Below, piece after piece: positions 37,411 to 46,041 of a DNA stretch of 64,000 nt. The stretch covers positions 62,001 to 126,000 of the forward strand of contig NZ_JAAVUQ010000018.1 of NCBI RefSeq assembly GCF_018449515.1, given 5' to 3'. Both the position numbers and the translations under genes were made by a program. Every line of letters starts with the position of its first letter. Position 1 is the first letter of the stretch. Source of the stretch: Caballeronia sp. dw_19. GTDB lineage: Bacteria; Pseudomonadota; Gammaproteobacteria; Burkholderiales; Burkholderiaceae. The notes under the pieces are model-generated. The model was not told the DNA's origin. It searched no databases and saw only the letters and a program-made list of their open reading frames with translations.

Positions 37411-37488
37411 GAAAGCACCAACCCGGCATAGACCCCGACCACTAACCCCGAAAGCACCACCCCGGCATAGACCCCGACCACTAACCCC
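37411..37488. repeat. Two 39-bp direct repeats beside a C-rich tract
   Basis: The 39-bp unit starting GAAAGCACCAACCCGGCATA is repeated at 37450-37488 with one base change. It is followed to about 37600 by a C-rich, GGGGTT-like (minus strand) tract. The minus strand has many runs of three or more G and could form G-quadruplexes. No gene is present between the IS and 37694. Confidence 0.75.
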
Positions 37489-37693
37489 AGAACCCCCCCC
37501 CGGCACTAACCCCGACCGCCAACCCCGGAAACCCAGCACCCCGACATCGACCCACCCACAAACCCTAACCCCCCCGGGCGACGCCCACAAAACCCGACAT
37601 CTACATATGGTTAGCACCTATCGTTCGTTGCCGGCAGCTTGGCGTGACACTTATCCTCATCAGTTCGCACCTGTTCAAATTGTGGAGAAGTGA

Positions 37694-38992
37694 ATGACGA
37701 CGTCAGCACCGGCGGACGCTGCGTTTTACGCGCGTTTCGCGGAGATATTCGAGCAGATCGGTAAAGGCACCATAGAACGCGAGCAAGGCCGTGAACTCGC
37801 TCGCGATGCCGTCCAGAGTTTGAAAGACAGCGGCTTTACCGCCTTGCGGGTACCACGCGAATATGGTGGCAGCGGCGTTTCTCTACCGCAGTATTTTCGT
37901 CTTCTGACGCGTTTGGGCGAAGCCGATTCGAACCTGCCGCAGATCATTCGCGCGCACTCGGGTTTCATCGAGCAGCAACTGGAAACCGGCGATGACGCAA
38001 CACGCGAGCGCTGGCTAGGTCGTATCGCGAAAGGCGAGACTATCGGAGCGGCTACGTCGGAGCGCACCGGCTCCACGCACAACAGCGTGACCGTCACATC
38101 CGACGCGGATGCGGGCTTTGTTCTGCTAAACGGCGAGAAGTACTACAGCACGGGTACGCTCTATTCGGAATGGATCAACGTAGCCGCGCACGATGCGCAG
38201 ACCGATCTCCACGTGCTGGTTCGAAGCGATGCACCAGGTGTTGCGCGCACCGATGACTGGGACGGTTTCGGCCAGCGTCTGACCGCCAGCGGTACAACAC
38301 GTTTCGATAACGTACGCGTTCCGGTCGATCAGATCCTGTCGCGCTACAAGGCGTCAGAGCCCCGCCGTAATTCCTTGCTGACCGCTTTCTACCAGACCGT
38401 GCACCTGGCGACGCTCGCGGGTATTGCACGCGCGGTATTGCGCGATGGCGTGGCCTTCGTTCAGGGCCGTACCCGCACGTTTGGTGTAGCGGGGCAGTCG
38501 AGCCCGCGCGACAATCCGCTGGTGCATCGCGTAGTGGGACGCCTCGCGAGTCTCGCGTATTCGGCTGAAGCGCTGGTTGAGTCGGTAGCTGCGGCGCTCG
38601 ACCGGGTGCATCGGGCGCGCAACGCGGGGGTGGCAACGACAGCGGACTACATTGCCGTCGATATCCAGGCTTACCAGGCCCAGCAGATCGTGCTTGAGCA
38701 AGTGCTCGAGGCAGCCACGCTGTTATTCGAAGTGGGCGGGGCGTCAGCGACGAGCGAGGCACGCCGGCTAGATCGCCACTGGCGCAATGCGCGCGTGATT
38801 GCTTCGCACAATCCGGCGATCCAGCGTGAGGCTGCGGTTGGTAATTACCATTTGAACGGGACCGCGCCCGAGGAGCGATTCAGTCTGTCGCATTCCACCG
38901 CGGATGCAGCCGTGCCCGCCTTCAAACAAGGCGCGGTGCATGGAGAGAAACCGGTGGTGCAGGACGACGCATTTGCCAGGACTGGCAGATAG
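37694..38992 (+). CDS. Acyl-CoA dehydrogenase-fold flavin monooxygenase (DszC/SfnC-like)
   Basis: A 432-residue protein with an acyl-CoA dehydrogenase fold that probably uses FMNH2 and oxygen to oxidise sulfur compounds. Visible regions are ALRVPREYGGSGVSLPQYFR, GAATSERTGSTHNSVTV, LNGEKYYSTGTLYSEWINVA and the C-terminal RHWRNARVIASHNPAIQREA. The acyl-CoA dehydrogenase catalytic Glu region is not conserved. With the two LLM monooxygenases across the repeat region it suggests an organosulfur scavenging locus. The gene ends at a strong terminator. Confidence 0.8.
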   Translation: MTTSAPADAAFYARFAEIFEQIGKGTIEREQGRELARDAVQSLKDSGFTALRVPREYGGSGVSLPQYFRLLTRLGEADSNLPQIIRAHSGFIEQQLETGDDATRERWLGRIAKGETIGAATSERTGSTHNSVTVTSDADAGFVLLNGEKYYSTGTLYSEWINVAAHDAQTDLHVLVRSDAPGVARTDDWDGFGQRLTASGTTRFDNVRVPVDQILSRYKASEPRRNSLLTAFYQTVHLATLAGIARAVLRDGVAFVQGRTRTFGVAGQSSPRDNPLVHRVVGRLASLAYSAEALVESVAAALDRVHRARNAGVATTADYIAVDIQAYQAQQIVLEQVLEAATLLFEVGGASATSEARRLDRHWRNARVIASHNPAIQREAAVGNYHLNGTAPEERFSLSHSTADAAVPAFKQGAVHGEKPVVQDDAFARTGR

Positions 38993-39083
38993 GCCGATAG
39001 AACGAACAGAAGGGAGACCGGGGTCTTCGGGCCTCGATCGCGGCTGACACGCTACCGCGTGCTGGCGCGCAAAAAAGTTACTA

Positions 39084-39117
39084 CGGGGTGCGGCCAAAGA
39101 TGGCCGCACCCCGTTTT
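39084..39117. terminator. Rho-independent terminator between the monooxygenase and cold-shock genes
   Basis: CGGGGTGCGGCCA (39084-39096) pairs perfectly with TGGCCGCACCCCG (39101-39113) around an AAGA loop, followed by TTTT. It lies between two convergent genes. AAAAAA at 39071-39076 gives a displaced T run on the minus strand, so it may serve both. Confidence 0.85.
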
Positions 39118-39165
39118 CATCCGCGTAACGGTTGAAAACCAGCCGTCGTGACGGCCGGATCAAGC

Positions 39166-39369
39166 TCAGGCTGGCACGATGTTCGATGCCTGCTTGCCCT
39201 TGGGACCCTGCTTTACTTCAAACGTTACCTTCTGGTTTTCTTGAAGGCTTTTGAAGCCTTCTGCCTTGATTTCCGAAAAGTGTGCGAACAGATCTTCGCC
39301 GCCGTCATCGGGTGTGATGAAGCCGAAGCCTTTTGCATCGTTGAACCATTTGACCGTACCGGTTGCCAT
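39166..39369 (-). CDS. Cold-shock protein, CspA family
   Basis: A 67-residue single-OB-fold RNA chaperone with RNP1 [11 protein letters not shown] and RNP2 DLFAHFSEI and the usual start [12 protein letters not shown]. The ATG at 39369 is standard; a frame start 12 bases upstream is not needed. It has an untranslated upstream region before 39530, as many csp genes do. Confidence 0.95.
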   Translation of the reverse strand: MATGTVKWFNDAKGFGFITPDDGGEDLFAHFSEIKAEGFKSLQENQKVTFEVKQGPKGKQASNIVPA

Positions 39370-40045
39370 GAGCGTATCCAAAATTTAGAGCTAACGAGTG
39401 AGAATAAAACCAGAGCGCCGAGCCGCGTCGCATTGCATTGTTGTGACAAGACTTCTCTAAGTCCATGAGCGCGTCCGTAACAAACAGTCGCTGCGGCGCT
39501 ATGCGCTTTTGGAATTATGGCGAATCAATTGTACGCCGCGCCAATAATTATTGAAGCTTTCCAAACCGGAAAAGCCGAAATGGCTGCGGAATGCGAAATT
39601 CAGTCGGCCAGAGAGCCGGCGCCGAGCCCAAATAATGGGCCTTTCACAGACTTCAGTCGTTCTTCAGTAGTTCGTCTGGACAAAGGGATTATCCAGATTG
39701 ATGGCGCCAATGCCCAAAACACGGAATTTTCTGCCGCCAATATTCCGGAGTTTCCCAATTTTTCCTCATCTCTCGTAATCCGCTAATTCGACACGGATGT
39801 GTGCATAACAACTTTTTTGCCGTTTGTCGGAATCGTCCATGCAATTTTTACAAACCCCGGGCGGCTAGCTCAAGTATTTCGAGTCGACGGTAATTTCCCG
39901 TCCCCCAGTACCGAACCTTGGTGCGTTATTCGCCTTCGGACAGTCCAATACGCGCGGCGTCGTGCCACGGCTGTTCGTGACTGCACGGTAATGAATAACG
40001 CTGGTCTCGACGTGCACAAAATTCCAAAGCAGCGCTCGGCACCGC

Positions 40046-40228
40046 TCAATGACAAGCGATCCCCCAAGCGGTGATCACCCCGCATGCGCGTGTTTGCGGG
40101 GTGCGGGCCGCAATCAACGTTTCGATTCTCTCTGTCAGCTCGGCTGGCAACGCGTGTTCGGTTTCGCCGGCGCGCCCTATGAGCATGAAAAGGTCGGATT
40201 TCGGCAAGGTTTCGTTTTTTGAGGACAT
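40046..40228 (-). CDS. Possible small hypothetical protein
   Basis: A 60-residue frame with balanced composition, including ETEHALPAELTERIETLIAA, and ATG start. The ribosome site is weak. Not recognised; it could be chance. Confidence 0.25.
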   Translation of the reverse strand: MSSKNETLPKSDLFMLIGRAGETEHALPAELTERIETLIAARTPQTRACGVITAWGIACH

Positions 40229-40297
40229 CCCGTATCTGTCAGGATTAGCAACTGCTGCCGGGCTTTCGACTTCCTCTTTTCATGTGACTGAGTTCCG

Positions 40298-40519
40298 ATG
40301 AACCGAATCAAATCCAAGATCGCCTGGACCGCCAATCGACAAAAAACAATGACCGAACCAGCAGATGTCGCGCCGGTCAGTCGGAGTGCCGCCAGCAATG
40401 TCGGTGTCCCTGTTTGTCCAGGCTGCGACACGGTTCTAATGGCGGGTATCGGGAAGGGGTTGGCGCGCGGCTTCTCTCTTAGATGCCCGATGTGTTATCT
40501 CGTGTGCACTAGCAGTTAG
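40298..40519 (+). CDS. Possible small zinc-ribbon-like protein
   Basis: A 73-residue frame with two cysteine pairs, CPGC and CPMC, 22 residues apart, resembling a treble-clef or zinc-ribbon knuckle. The N-terminal half is polar and low in information. No strong ribosome site. Confidence 0.25.
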   Translation: MNRIKSKIAWTANRQKTMTEPADVAPVSRSAASNVGVPVCPGCDTVLMAGIGKGLARGFSLRCPMCYLVCTSS

Positions 40520-40971
40520 CAAGTTAGTTGACGCGATTCCGCTTTGGTTTCGACGAAAGCGAGCCCGCGATGAGTCAATGGAAACACTTCGACCGGGGCA
40601 TGGTCGCCTATGCATAGGTTGGTATTTATGCCGCAAGCGAGGCTTGCGCGCCTGGTCAAGATCATGCCCACGCGTGGACTGAGCTGACATGCGGCGATGG
40701 TATGCCCGGTCAAGCGTTTCGTTCCGGGGTTCGTTACGTGCTCGAACCGCCGTGGGAGTTCGGGGGCGACTCATCACGCAGCAACGACATTCGCAAGAAA
40801 ATCCGCAAGCCGGTTCCTTCCGCACAATGATGTAACGACGTATCCAGGATCGATATCGTAGATGTGTAGTTTCGGCGCGACGCACATCCTGGCAGATCGG
40901 GTCAGCGCCATAGTACCGGTTTGGTACCCAGCCACAATACGGCGCAGACCCGGACGTTCCGCATTCCGACC

Positions 40972-41703
40972 TTACTGCGTGGTGGTACCCGTGCCGCCGG
41001 TACCACCCGTGGCACCTCCGCCCGGTGTGCCACCTGAAGACCCGCCACCCGCAGCGGTACCTGCTGCCGTCACCGCCGCAGTCAATGTTGCTACTGGCTC
41101 GCCAGTGACGTTGATCGCACCAGCCGCCGTCAACTGATCAAGATCCTTATCCTGGCCTTGGCCGACCGTGAATGCCGTTGTCAGGAATGCCGACGACGAC
41201 AACGTGATGCCATAGGTATCCTTAACAATCTTCGCAACTGCCGTTTCCGCGTTGGCGATCGTCGAACTATTTGAGAGAGCGCTTTGATAGGTCGAATTAG
41301 TCGGAAGAACGGCAAGCAAGTTATCAACAGTCGTGCCCAGCTGGCCGGCCAGATAACTCAACAGCAACTCGGTCAGCGACGTGATATTTACCGTCCCGGC
41401 GCCCGGGGCGAAGGAGTGCAGCGTCGTCGCACCGCCGCTCGCGGTGATCGTGCAAGGACCATCGAATTTGAACGTCACAGAAAATGCGCCGTTTGCATCA
41501 GTGGTGGTATTGGCCGAACCATTCTTGCAAACGAATGTTATTGCGCCGTTTTGCATGGGCGCGCCAATAGCAACGGTGCCGTTGATTGTGCCGTTGGGGG
41601 AGCTGCCGCTGCCGCCGCCACCGCAAGCAAATAGCGTACTGGTGGCGAGAGCGATCGATCCAAACTGCAAGCAACGCAATACCGGCGTGTTAAAGCGATT
41701 CAT
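40972..41703 (-). CDS. Lipoprotein with glycine/threonine-rich tail
   Basis: A 243-residue secreted lipoprotein. The signal ends in a lipobox LFAC (Cys27) followed by a GGGGSGSS linker. Next comes a carboxypeptidase-regulatory-like beta domain (NGTVAIGAPMQNGAITFVCK, TTDANGAFSVTF) and a helical part (TSLTELLLSYLAGQLGTTVD). The C-terminus is a low-complexity Gly/Thr/Ser run. The ATG at 41703 opens the signal peptide. Function unknown. It lies just after the YjbH-like gene on the same strand, 106 bases away. Confidence 0.8.
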   Translation of the reverse strand: MNRFNTPVLRCLQFGSIALATSTLFACGGGGSGSSPNGTINGTVAIGAPMQNGAITFVCKNGSANTTTDANGAFSVTFKFDGPCTITASGGATTLHSFAPGAGTVNITSLTELLLSYLAGQLGTTVDNLLAVLPTNSTYQSALSNSSTIANAETAVAKIVKDTYGITLSSSAFLTTAFTVGQGQDKDLDQLTAAGAINVTGEPVATLTAAVTAAGTAAGGGSSGGTPGGGATGGTGGTGTTTQ

Positions 41704-41809
41704 GGTTTTCCCCAAAAAATTAGTCTCAATCACCAGGCTTCACGGCCTGTCCTGTACTTGCACTTACCCGGCAATTGCCCGCCGCGCAGGGACGGTCGAT
41801 ACGCGATTT

Positions 41810-44080
41810 TCATGGGCTTGTCTGTGCCGATGGGGGAGTGGAGCCCGGGACCACATATCGGAAGTACGCGTCGCGCATCCGATATAGCTGTGTCGCGAAA
41901 TATCCGGCGCTGAATCTCCCGCTGTTCAGCAGATCCAGCTGCGTGCTGTAGTCGAATGCGAGGGTTTGATCCGCGTTGCCCGCTATGTAGTTGGTTGAAC
42001 CGACCCGTGTGCGGAAATCTTGCGCGAACTGCGTCGCGCCGGAGAGCTGCACGAGGCCCGGCTTCATGCCCTCACGTGGCGTAAGTGGGAAGCTGATTCC
42101 TGCACCGACAAAGCTGCCGTGGCCGCTATGCTCGCCGTGGATGCTTACCGACACATCGTCGAACCAGCGGGTCACGGTGAGCAACGGTCCCTTGTCGCCG
42201 CCGACATATCGCGCGGCGCCTGCTTCGATCCACAGGTTCCACGATGGTTGAACCCATCGATAAGTCAGCACGGCGTTCTTCACATCCGACAACGTATCGT
42301 GCGCAGGTTCGCCATGCAGGTAAGCGAGCTGTAACCGGATCAGGTCCGGTCTGCCCGGCACGAATGCTGTCGTCTCGTTCTCGACGCCGAGATAGTCGTG
42401 TTCGAACTTGCCTATTGCCGTGACGTTGAATATCTGCGGCGCGATCCAGAAGCTTTGAGCAAGCGCTGCCGTGGTCAGGCCACCGCGCAATCGGTATTGA
42501 CTAAAGACGCGGCCGTTGTTGAGGTTTTGGCTGTTGAATAGCGGCGCAATTGTGTTTGTATAAAACTCAGCCCCGCGCCAGAGCGGAACGAAGGTCTCAA
42601 AACTCGCACCCACCGAATAATCGAAATTGCCGTATTCCGTACCAAACAGATAGTTCGTAATTGGCTGAACACGAACGCGGACGAGCCCATGCTTGTGCTC
42701 GTCGCCATGCCAGGCCACCTGGTCTGAATCATAGGTCGGACGCGTGCGCATCGTCAGGGAGGTGTTGACCGCCGCTTGCGCGCCGTTCTTTAAAAATTCT
42801 GCGTAAGCGGCCCGTGAGACGCTAACTTCGCCGACCGGTTGATTCGCTTTCTTGATCACCACGCGCAGATATCCAACGCTCGCAGGAGCCTCGGCCGTTG
42901 CCACGCCGAATACAACGCCCAGCGCATCCGCTTCGTTCTGGTTATATCGATGATTTTCATATTCAACGATCAGGTCGTCGCCCACCATGCCGGCACGCAC
43001 CCGTTCGAGTCCAGCCGATGTAAGACGCTGGACAATTTCGTCCAGCACCGCGGGGTCTGGCGCAACGGAAAGTGTGCGCGCGAACGAGGTGGTGGACGTG
43101 GTGTTGTCGTCAAGGCTCGCCATCGATGGGCGCGTTGTGGACGCGTATGCAACCGATGCGCTCTTGAAATCAGGCGGGTGGTCTACCCATGCATTCGACA
43201 GCGACACACTGTTGAACGCCGACGGCGCAGTGTCGATGGGCGTGGGCACTTCAGCTATCGGGGGCGGCGCGTTCTCGCATAGGTCGCCGGTACAATTTGT
43301 AGCCGTGAATCGCTGACCGAATGGGATTTGCACCGCAACTGCAAAGGAGGTTCTTGGCGCAACGCCATTTGTGGCCTTCAACGAACGAACCAGCGTCCCG
43401 ATCACGCTTGCATTTGCCAGCCAGGGGATTGAGGGCGAGCGATAGCGCAGGCCGGCGTAAGGCGTTTTAGAATCGTCTTCCGCTAGTACCGACAAACCGG
43501 TGTTCCAAAGCGATACCTCTGCCCCCCCGAAGGCGCCGCTTAGCCGATCACCCTGGCCGTAGCCGGCAGTCAGTGCGAGCGGACCGAAAGTCTGTGATAC
43601 CACGCCATACTTTGAACGAAAGTAATGGGTTTGGCCCCCGATGTCGGTGATGCCAAATGCAATGCTTGGTTGATACCTGAAAAAAATCGGTATTTGGACT
43701 TTCGCGTTCGCCATCAAGTGACGAAAAACAAAATGCTCCTCGTCGGCGAATTGGACGTGGGTGTCCGCTGGGTAGTTCGCCAGGCCGCCGGATACTTCCA
43801 CATACGGAAAAAGCCCGATGCCAGCCCAGTACACCTGCGAGCCGGTCGCGGCCTTCCCGTACCGGGGATCAATATAGTCATTGCCCTGTGCCTCGAAAGT
43901 GCCTTGCGGCAGAACGAAAGCCGACGGGATCGTCAACCCCCCTGACTGGCCCAGCGACGAAAGCGTCGGATCAGCCGCATACGCCGACGTGGAAAATGCA
44001 AGTACGACTCCAAGGAGATGTGCCTCCCGAACGAGGCTATGCTGATCGCATCGTTTTTTTTTATGCATGTAATCCAACAT
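41810..44080 (-). CDS. YjbH-like outer-membrane exopolysaccharide protein
   Basis: A 756-residue exported protein of the YjbH family, outer-membrane beta-barrel-rich proteins linked to exopolysaccharide production. The signal peptide ends near AFSTSAYA-ADPTL. The family N-terminus follows (GGLTIPSAFVLPQGTFEAQG, NDYIDPRYGK), and the C-terminal barrel contains WFDDVSVSIHGEHSG and GAGISFPLTPREG. The ATG at 44080 or at 44068 could be the start. It lies near but opposite to the EPS operon and lacks yjbEFG partners in this window. Confidence 0.8.
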   Translation of the reverse strand: MLDYMHKKKRCDQHSLVREAHLLGVVLAFSTSAYAADPTLSSLGQSGGLTIPSAFVLPQGTFEAQGNDYIDPRYGKAATGSQVYWAGIGLFPYVEVSGGLANYPADTHVQFADEEHFVFRHLMANAKVQIPIFFRYQPSIAFGITDIGGQTHYFRSKYGVVSQTFGPLALTAGYGQGDRLSGAFGGAEVSLWNTGLSVLAEDDSKTPYAGLRYRSPSIPWLANASVIGTLVRSLKATNGVAPRTSFAVAVQIPFGQRFTATNCTGDLCENAPPPIAEVPTPIDTAPSAFNSVSLSNAWVDHPPDFKSASVAYASTTRPSMASLDDNTTSTTSFARTLSVAPDPAVLDEIVQRLTSAGLERVRAGMVGDDLIVEYENHRYNQNEADALGVVFGVATAEAPASVGYLRVVIKKANQPVGEVSVSRAAYAEFLKNGAQAAVNTSLTMRTRPTYDSDQVAWHGDEHKHGLVRVRVQPITNYLFGTEYGNFDYSVGASFETFVPLWRGAEFYTNTIAPLFNSQNLNNGRVFSQYRLRGGLTTAALAQSFWIAPQIFNVTAIGKFEHDYLGVENETTAFVPGRPDLIRLQLAYLHGEPAHDTLSDVKNAVLTYRWVQPSWNLWIEAGAARYVGGDKGPLLTVTRWFDDVSVSIHGEHSGHGSFVGAGISFPLTPREGMKPGLVQLSGATQFAQDFRTRVGSTNYIAGNADQTLAFDYSTQLDLLNSGRFSAGYFATQLYRMRDAYFRYVVPGSTPPSAQTSP

Positions 44081-44530
44081 CGAAGCCGTGCATCGATTTG
44101 ATCATTATTTAGTTATATTGAACAATTATGGGAGGGAGTGAGCGGATTGGTTCACGCGATTCCAGCGAGCGATGCACTGCTTTCACTGACGGTAAAAACA
44201 GGCAGCGTTCAATTGGTTGGTGCTGCAAGGCAGTTTGGCTTCACCATCCTCCAGAAGTCGTCATCAGCCAAAGGAGTGTCATCAGATGTGCCAGAAGGGA
44301 AGCACCTCTCGCGCGGAAAGTAACGATTAGATAAGATCGCATGGCCTATGAGACTGCGCACAGCGTTTGCAGTAGTTTGCATTTTCGCTGCTTGTTTTCG
44401 CGCCGCCTATGGCCGACCGTCGATGTAGAACTGTAAGAGAAGGTAATTGATTCGATCCGACATAACCTTGACGTCTTTCGCCAATGCGGATGGTCCTAAA
44501 AGCGCAGCGAGGTGGATGCGAAGAAGGTCC

Positions 44531-44566
44531 AAAAAAAACCTACTCGCCCGGTAGCAGGCGAGTAGG
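44531..44566 (-). terminator. Rho-independent terminator on the minus strand
   Basis: CCTACTCGCC (44539-44548) and GGCGAGTAGG (44557-44566) form a perfect 10-bp stem with an 8-base loop. On the minus strand it is followed by eight T residues (44538-44531). It would end transcription coming leftward from the PilZ operon, a small RNA or the small frame at 44619-44753. Confidence 0.85.
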
Positions 44567-44618
44567 AAACCGAGGTTATATCGCTCGACTGAGAGGCGAG
44601 CAAGGAAACTTTAAGCGA

Positions 44619-44753
44619 TCAATGAATGCGGCGAAAGGTCCTTACATAAGAAGGCAAGATTTTGACGCTTTTGAGCATATCCTTGGGAAGGCGCACTGCC
44701 GGTGGCATCCAATAGTTCGTGTGGGACGGGGCGATGATTTTTTCGGCAAGCAA
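44619..44753 (-). CDS. Possible small protein just upstream of a terminator
   Basis: A 44-codon frame from TTG at 44753 with protein-like sequence (IIAPSHTNYWMPPAVRLPKD, MLKSVKILPSYVRTFRRIH). It ends 50 bases before the minus-strand terminator. The start codon and ribosome site are weak and the frame extends upstream to about 44840 without ATG. It could be the tail of a decayed gene. Confidence 0.3.
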   Translation of the reverse strand: MLAEKIIAPSHTNYWMPPAVRLPKDMLKSVKILPSYVRTFRRIH

Positions 44754-45086
44754 CGTTTTATCGCGTGCAAGACCGACACATGCGCAAGTAACGAGTTTTG
44801 CTAAACCATCATCCGCAGAGGATCAAAAAAATTAGGTTTGCAAATTATTATTTAATCGGAGCGCGCCGCAGTCGATTTGTTTTAGCAGTGAGTTGACTTC
44901 ACCACGCGACGTGTTTTTCGTGCAAGCAGGAAAAAAGCCGACAGCATGTGTCAGCTTAAACGTTTCGGTTGTCCGGGGAATCGCCGAAACTTCAGAGAAT
45001 GCTCTCTTAGAGCGGCACTTGACTACGCTTCGGCCATTTTCATGGCAATTGTCGCCGAGACACGTACGGCAGGGTATACCTCCACG

Positions 45087-45809
45087 TCACAGCATCAATC
45101 GGCGCTCCGTCTCCAGTCGGGCGATCAGACGTTGCAGCACATTTTCGGTGTGTCCTGGCAGCGACAAAAACTTGAAACCAAGAATGAAGCGTGAGCTTCT
45201 GGCAATACCATCGAGGTCGCGATAGGACACAAACTGGAGGTCGAGCGAGATAGGACTTTGGCCGCTGAAATGAAGCTCGGCGCCGCGCACGATACTGCCT
45301 GTCTCAAGGTTGCCCAGATGGTCATCTATCATGCGTAGAGCAACGCCACTAAGCGACAGGTCGACAATCTCTGCACGGAAGCGCTCGCCGTTTGCTAGCG
45401 AACCGCTGCAGAGGTAGGGATCCAGTACGGGTGTCCGGACCCGGAAATACTCACGTCTCTGCCTGCAAAGAAGGACCGATGGAAACCTTCCCTTGAAGGC
45501 CGCCTTCCCTTCGAAGGAGACAGGTTGCACGCCGTCGACCGAAAATTCCATCCGGATGCCGCGCGGTGCCGCGTGGAAAATCCAACGGACTCCACTGAGT
45601 GTCACTTCGAACTTTATTTGATCAGCATTCGAATCAAATATAAATGTCCGCGCGGCAATGTCCACATCGAGGATGCGCGTGATGGTGTGCTGTTCTCCAT
45701 AGTCGGCTGTCAGGTTGTCGAGCCGATGGGCAAGGCTACGCAACAGTCCGCCAATTTCAAGCGGGTTGCTTATAGAACCGTCGTTCCAACTGTCACTTTC
45801 GGGAATCAT
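45087..45809 (-). CDS. YcgR-like PilZ-domain c-di-GMP receptor
   Basis: A 240-residue protein with an N-terminal YcgR domain (about 20-115) and a C-terminal PilZ domain (about 118-235). The c-di-GMP binding motifs are intact: the RxxxR loop in RQRREYFRVRTP and D-x-S-x-x-G in DLSLSGVAL. YcgR slows flagella when c-di-GMP is high; related proteins also control exopolysaccharide. It lies 7 bases after the FlhD-like gene, in one operon, and its operon points away from the EPS operon. Confidence 0.85.
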   Translation of the reverse strand: MIPESDSWNDGSISNPLEIGGLLRSLAHRLDNLTADYGEQHTITRILDVDIAARTFIFDSNADQIKFEVTLSGVRWIFHAAPRGIRMEFSVDGVQPVSFEGKAAFKGRFPSVLLCRQRREYFRVRTPVLDPYLCSGSLANGERFRAEIVDLSLSGVALRMIDDHLGNLETGSIVRGAELHFSGQSPISLDLQFVSYRDLDGIARSSRFILGFKFLSLPGHTENVLQRLIARLETERRLML

Positions 45810-45816
45810 TTCTCCG

Positions 45817-46041
45817 CTAGATCCGTGCCATCAGGTGTGCTGGATCGGAGAGACGAATCTCGCAAAGGAGATTGCTACGATTAGACAGGTTTTCGATTTG
45901 GGCTTCTGTCAACTGGCTGATCAGAACGGCGGTTTCGTCAGACACGCCGAGCAACTGGCCGCCCTTGATATCACCCTGTCTTAACGCGCGTTGCGCAAGC
46001 AGCAGATAGGACCGGTTGAATTCTGATATTGCCTGCAGCAT
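45817..46041 (-). CDS. Short FlhD-like protein
   Basis: The 74-residue product from the ATG at 46041 matches the first two thirds of FlhD: AISEFNRSYLLLAQRALRQG and LLGVSDETAVLISQLTEAQI, then NLLCEIRLSD. FlhD is normally 105-116 residues; here the C-terminal helices are absent because the frame ends after LMARI. AAAGAG precedes the ATG; a GTG at 46062 would add seven residues. No flhC is nearby. With the YcgR-like partner it may be a local motility or EPS switch, or a dominant partner for the real FlhD. Confidence 0.7.
   Translation of the reverse strand: MLQAISEFNRSYLLLAQRALRQGDIKGGQLLGVSDETAVLISQLTEAQIENLSNRSNLLCEIRLSDPAHLMARI

Larger units (their letters stand above)
35832..37449 (-). repeat. 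Right arm of the long inverted repeat, split by the IS element
   Basis: Removing the 1,328-bp IS and one TTAG joins 35832-35949 to 37282-37449. This restores a continuous reverse complement of the left arm across the GTGGACACTTAGGGTAGCG junction. The loop between arms (35516-35831) holds two copies of CGTATTGGTACTT and no gene. Confidence 0.78.
39370..40971. other. 1.6-kb region with little supported coding content
   Basis: Apart from the csp leader and two doubtful small frames (40046-40228 minus and 40298-40519 plus), this stretch has only short, overlapping, low-quality frames on both strands. A minus frame at 40516-40713 reads plausibly in part. The base composition is more even than in the neighbouring genes. 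No RNA gene was recognised. Confidence 0.5.
44081..45086. other. Gap between the YjbH-like and PilZ genes
   Basis: About 1 kb without a confident gene. It contains the terminator at 44531-44566 and the doubtful small frame at 44619-44753. Several plus-strand frames here are low in coding quality. A second short hairpin (GCTCG/CGAGC near 44583-44601) precedes the terminator on the minus strand, so a small RNA ending there is possible. Confidence 0.45.

Noticed and set aside
39517-39786. 89-residue plus-strand frame in the csp upstream region
   Set aside because: No ribosome site and no recognisable protein features; probably non-coding.
44484-44804. 106-residue plus-strand frame
   Set aside because: It runs through the minus-strand terminator hairpin and has a basic, low-quality composition without family likeness.
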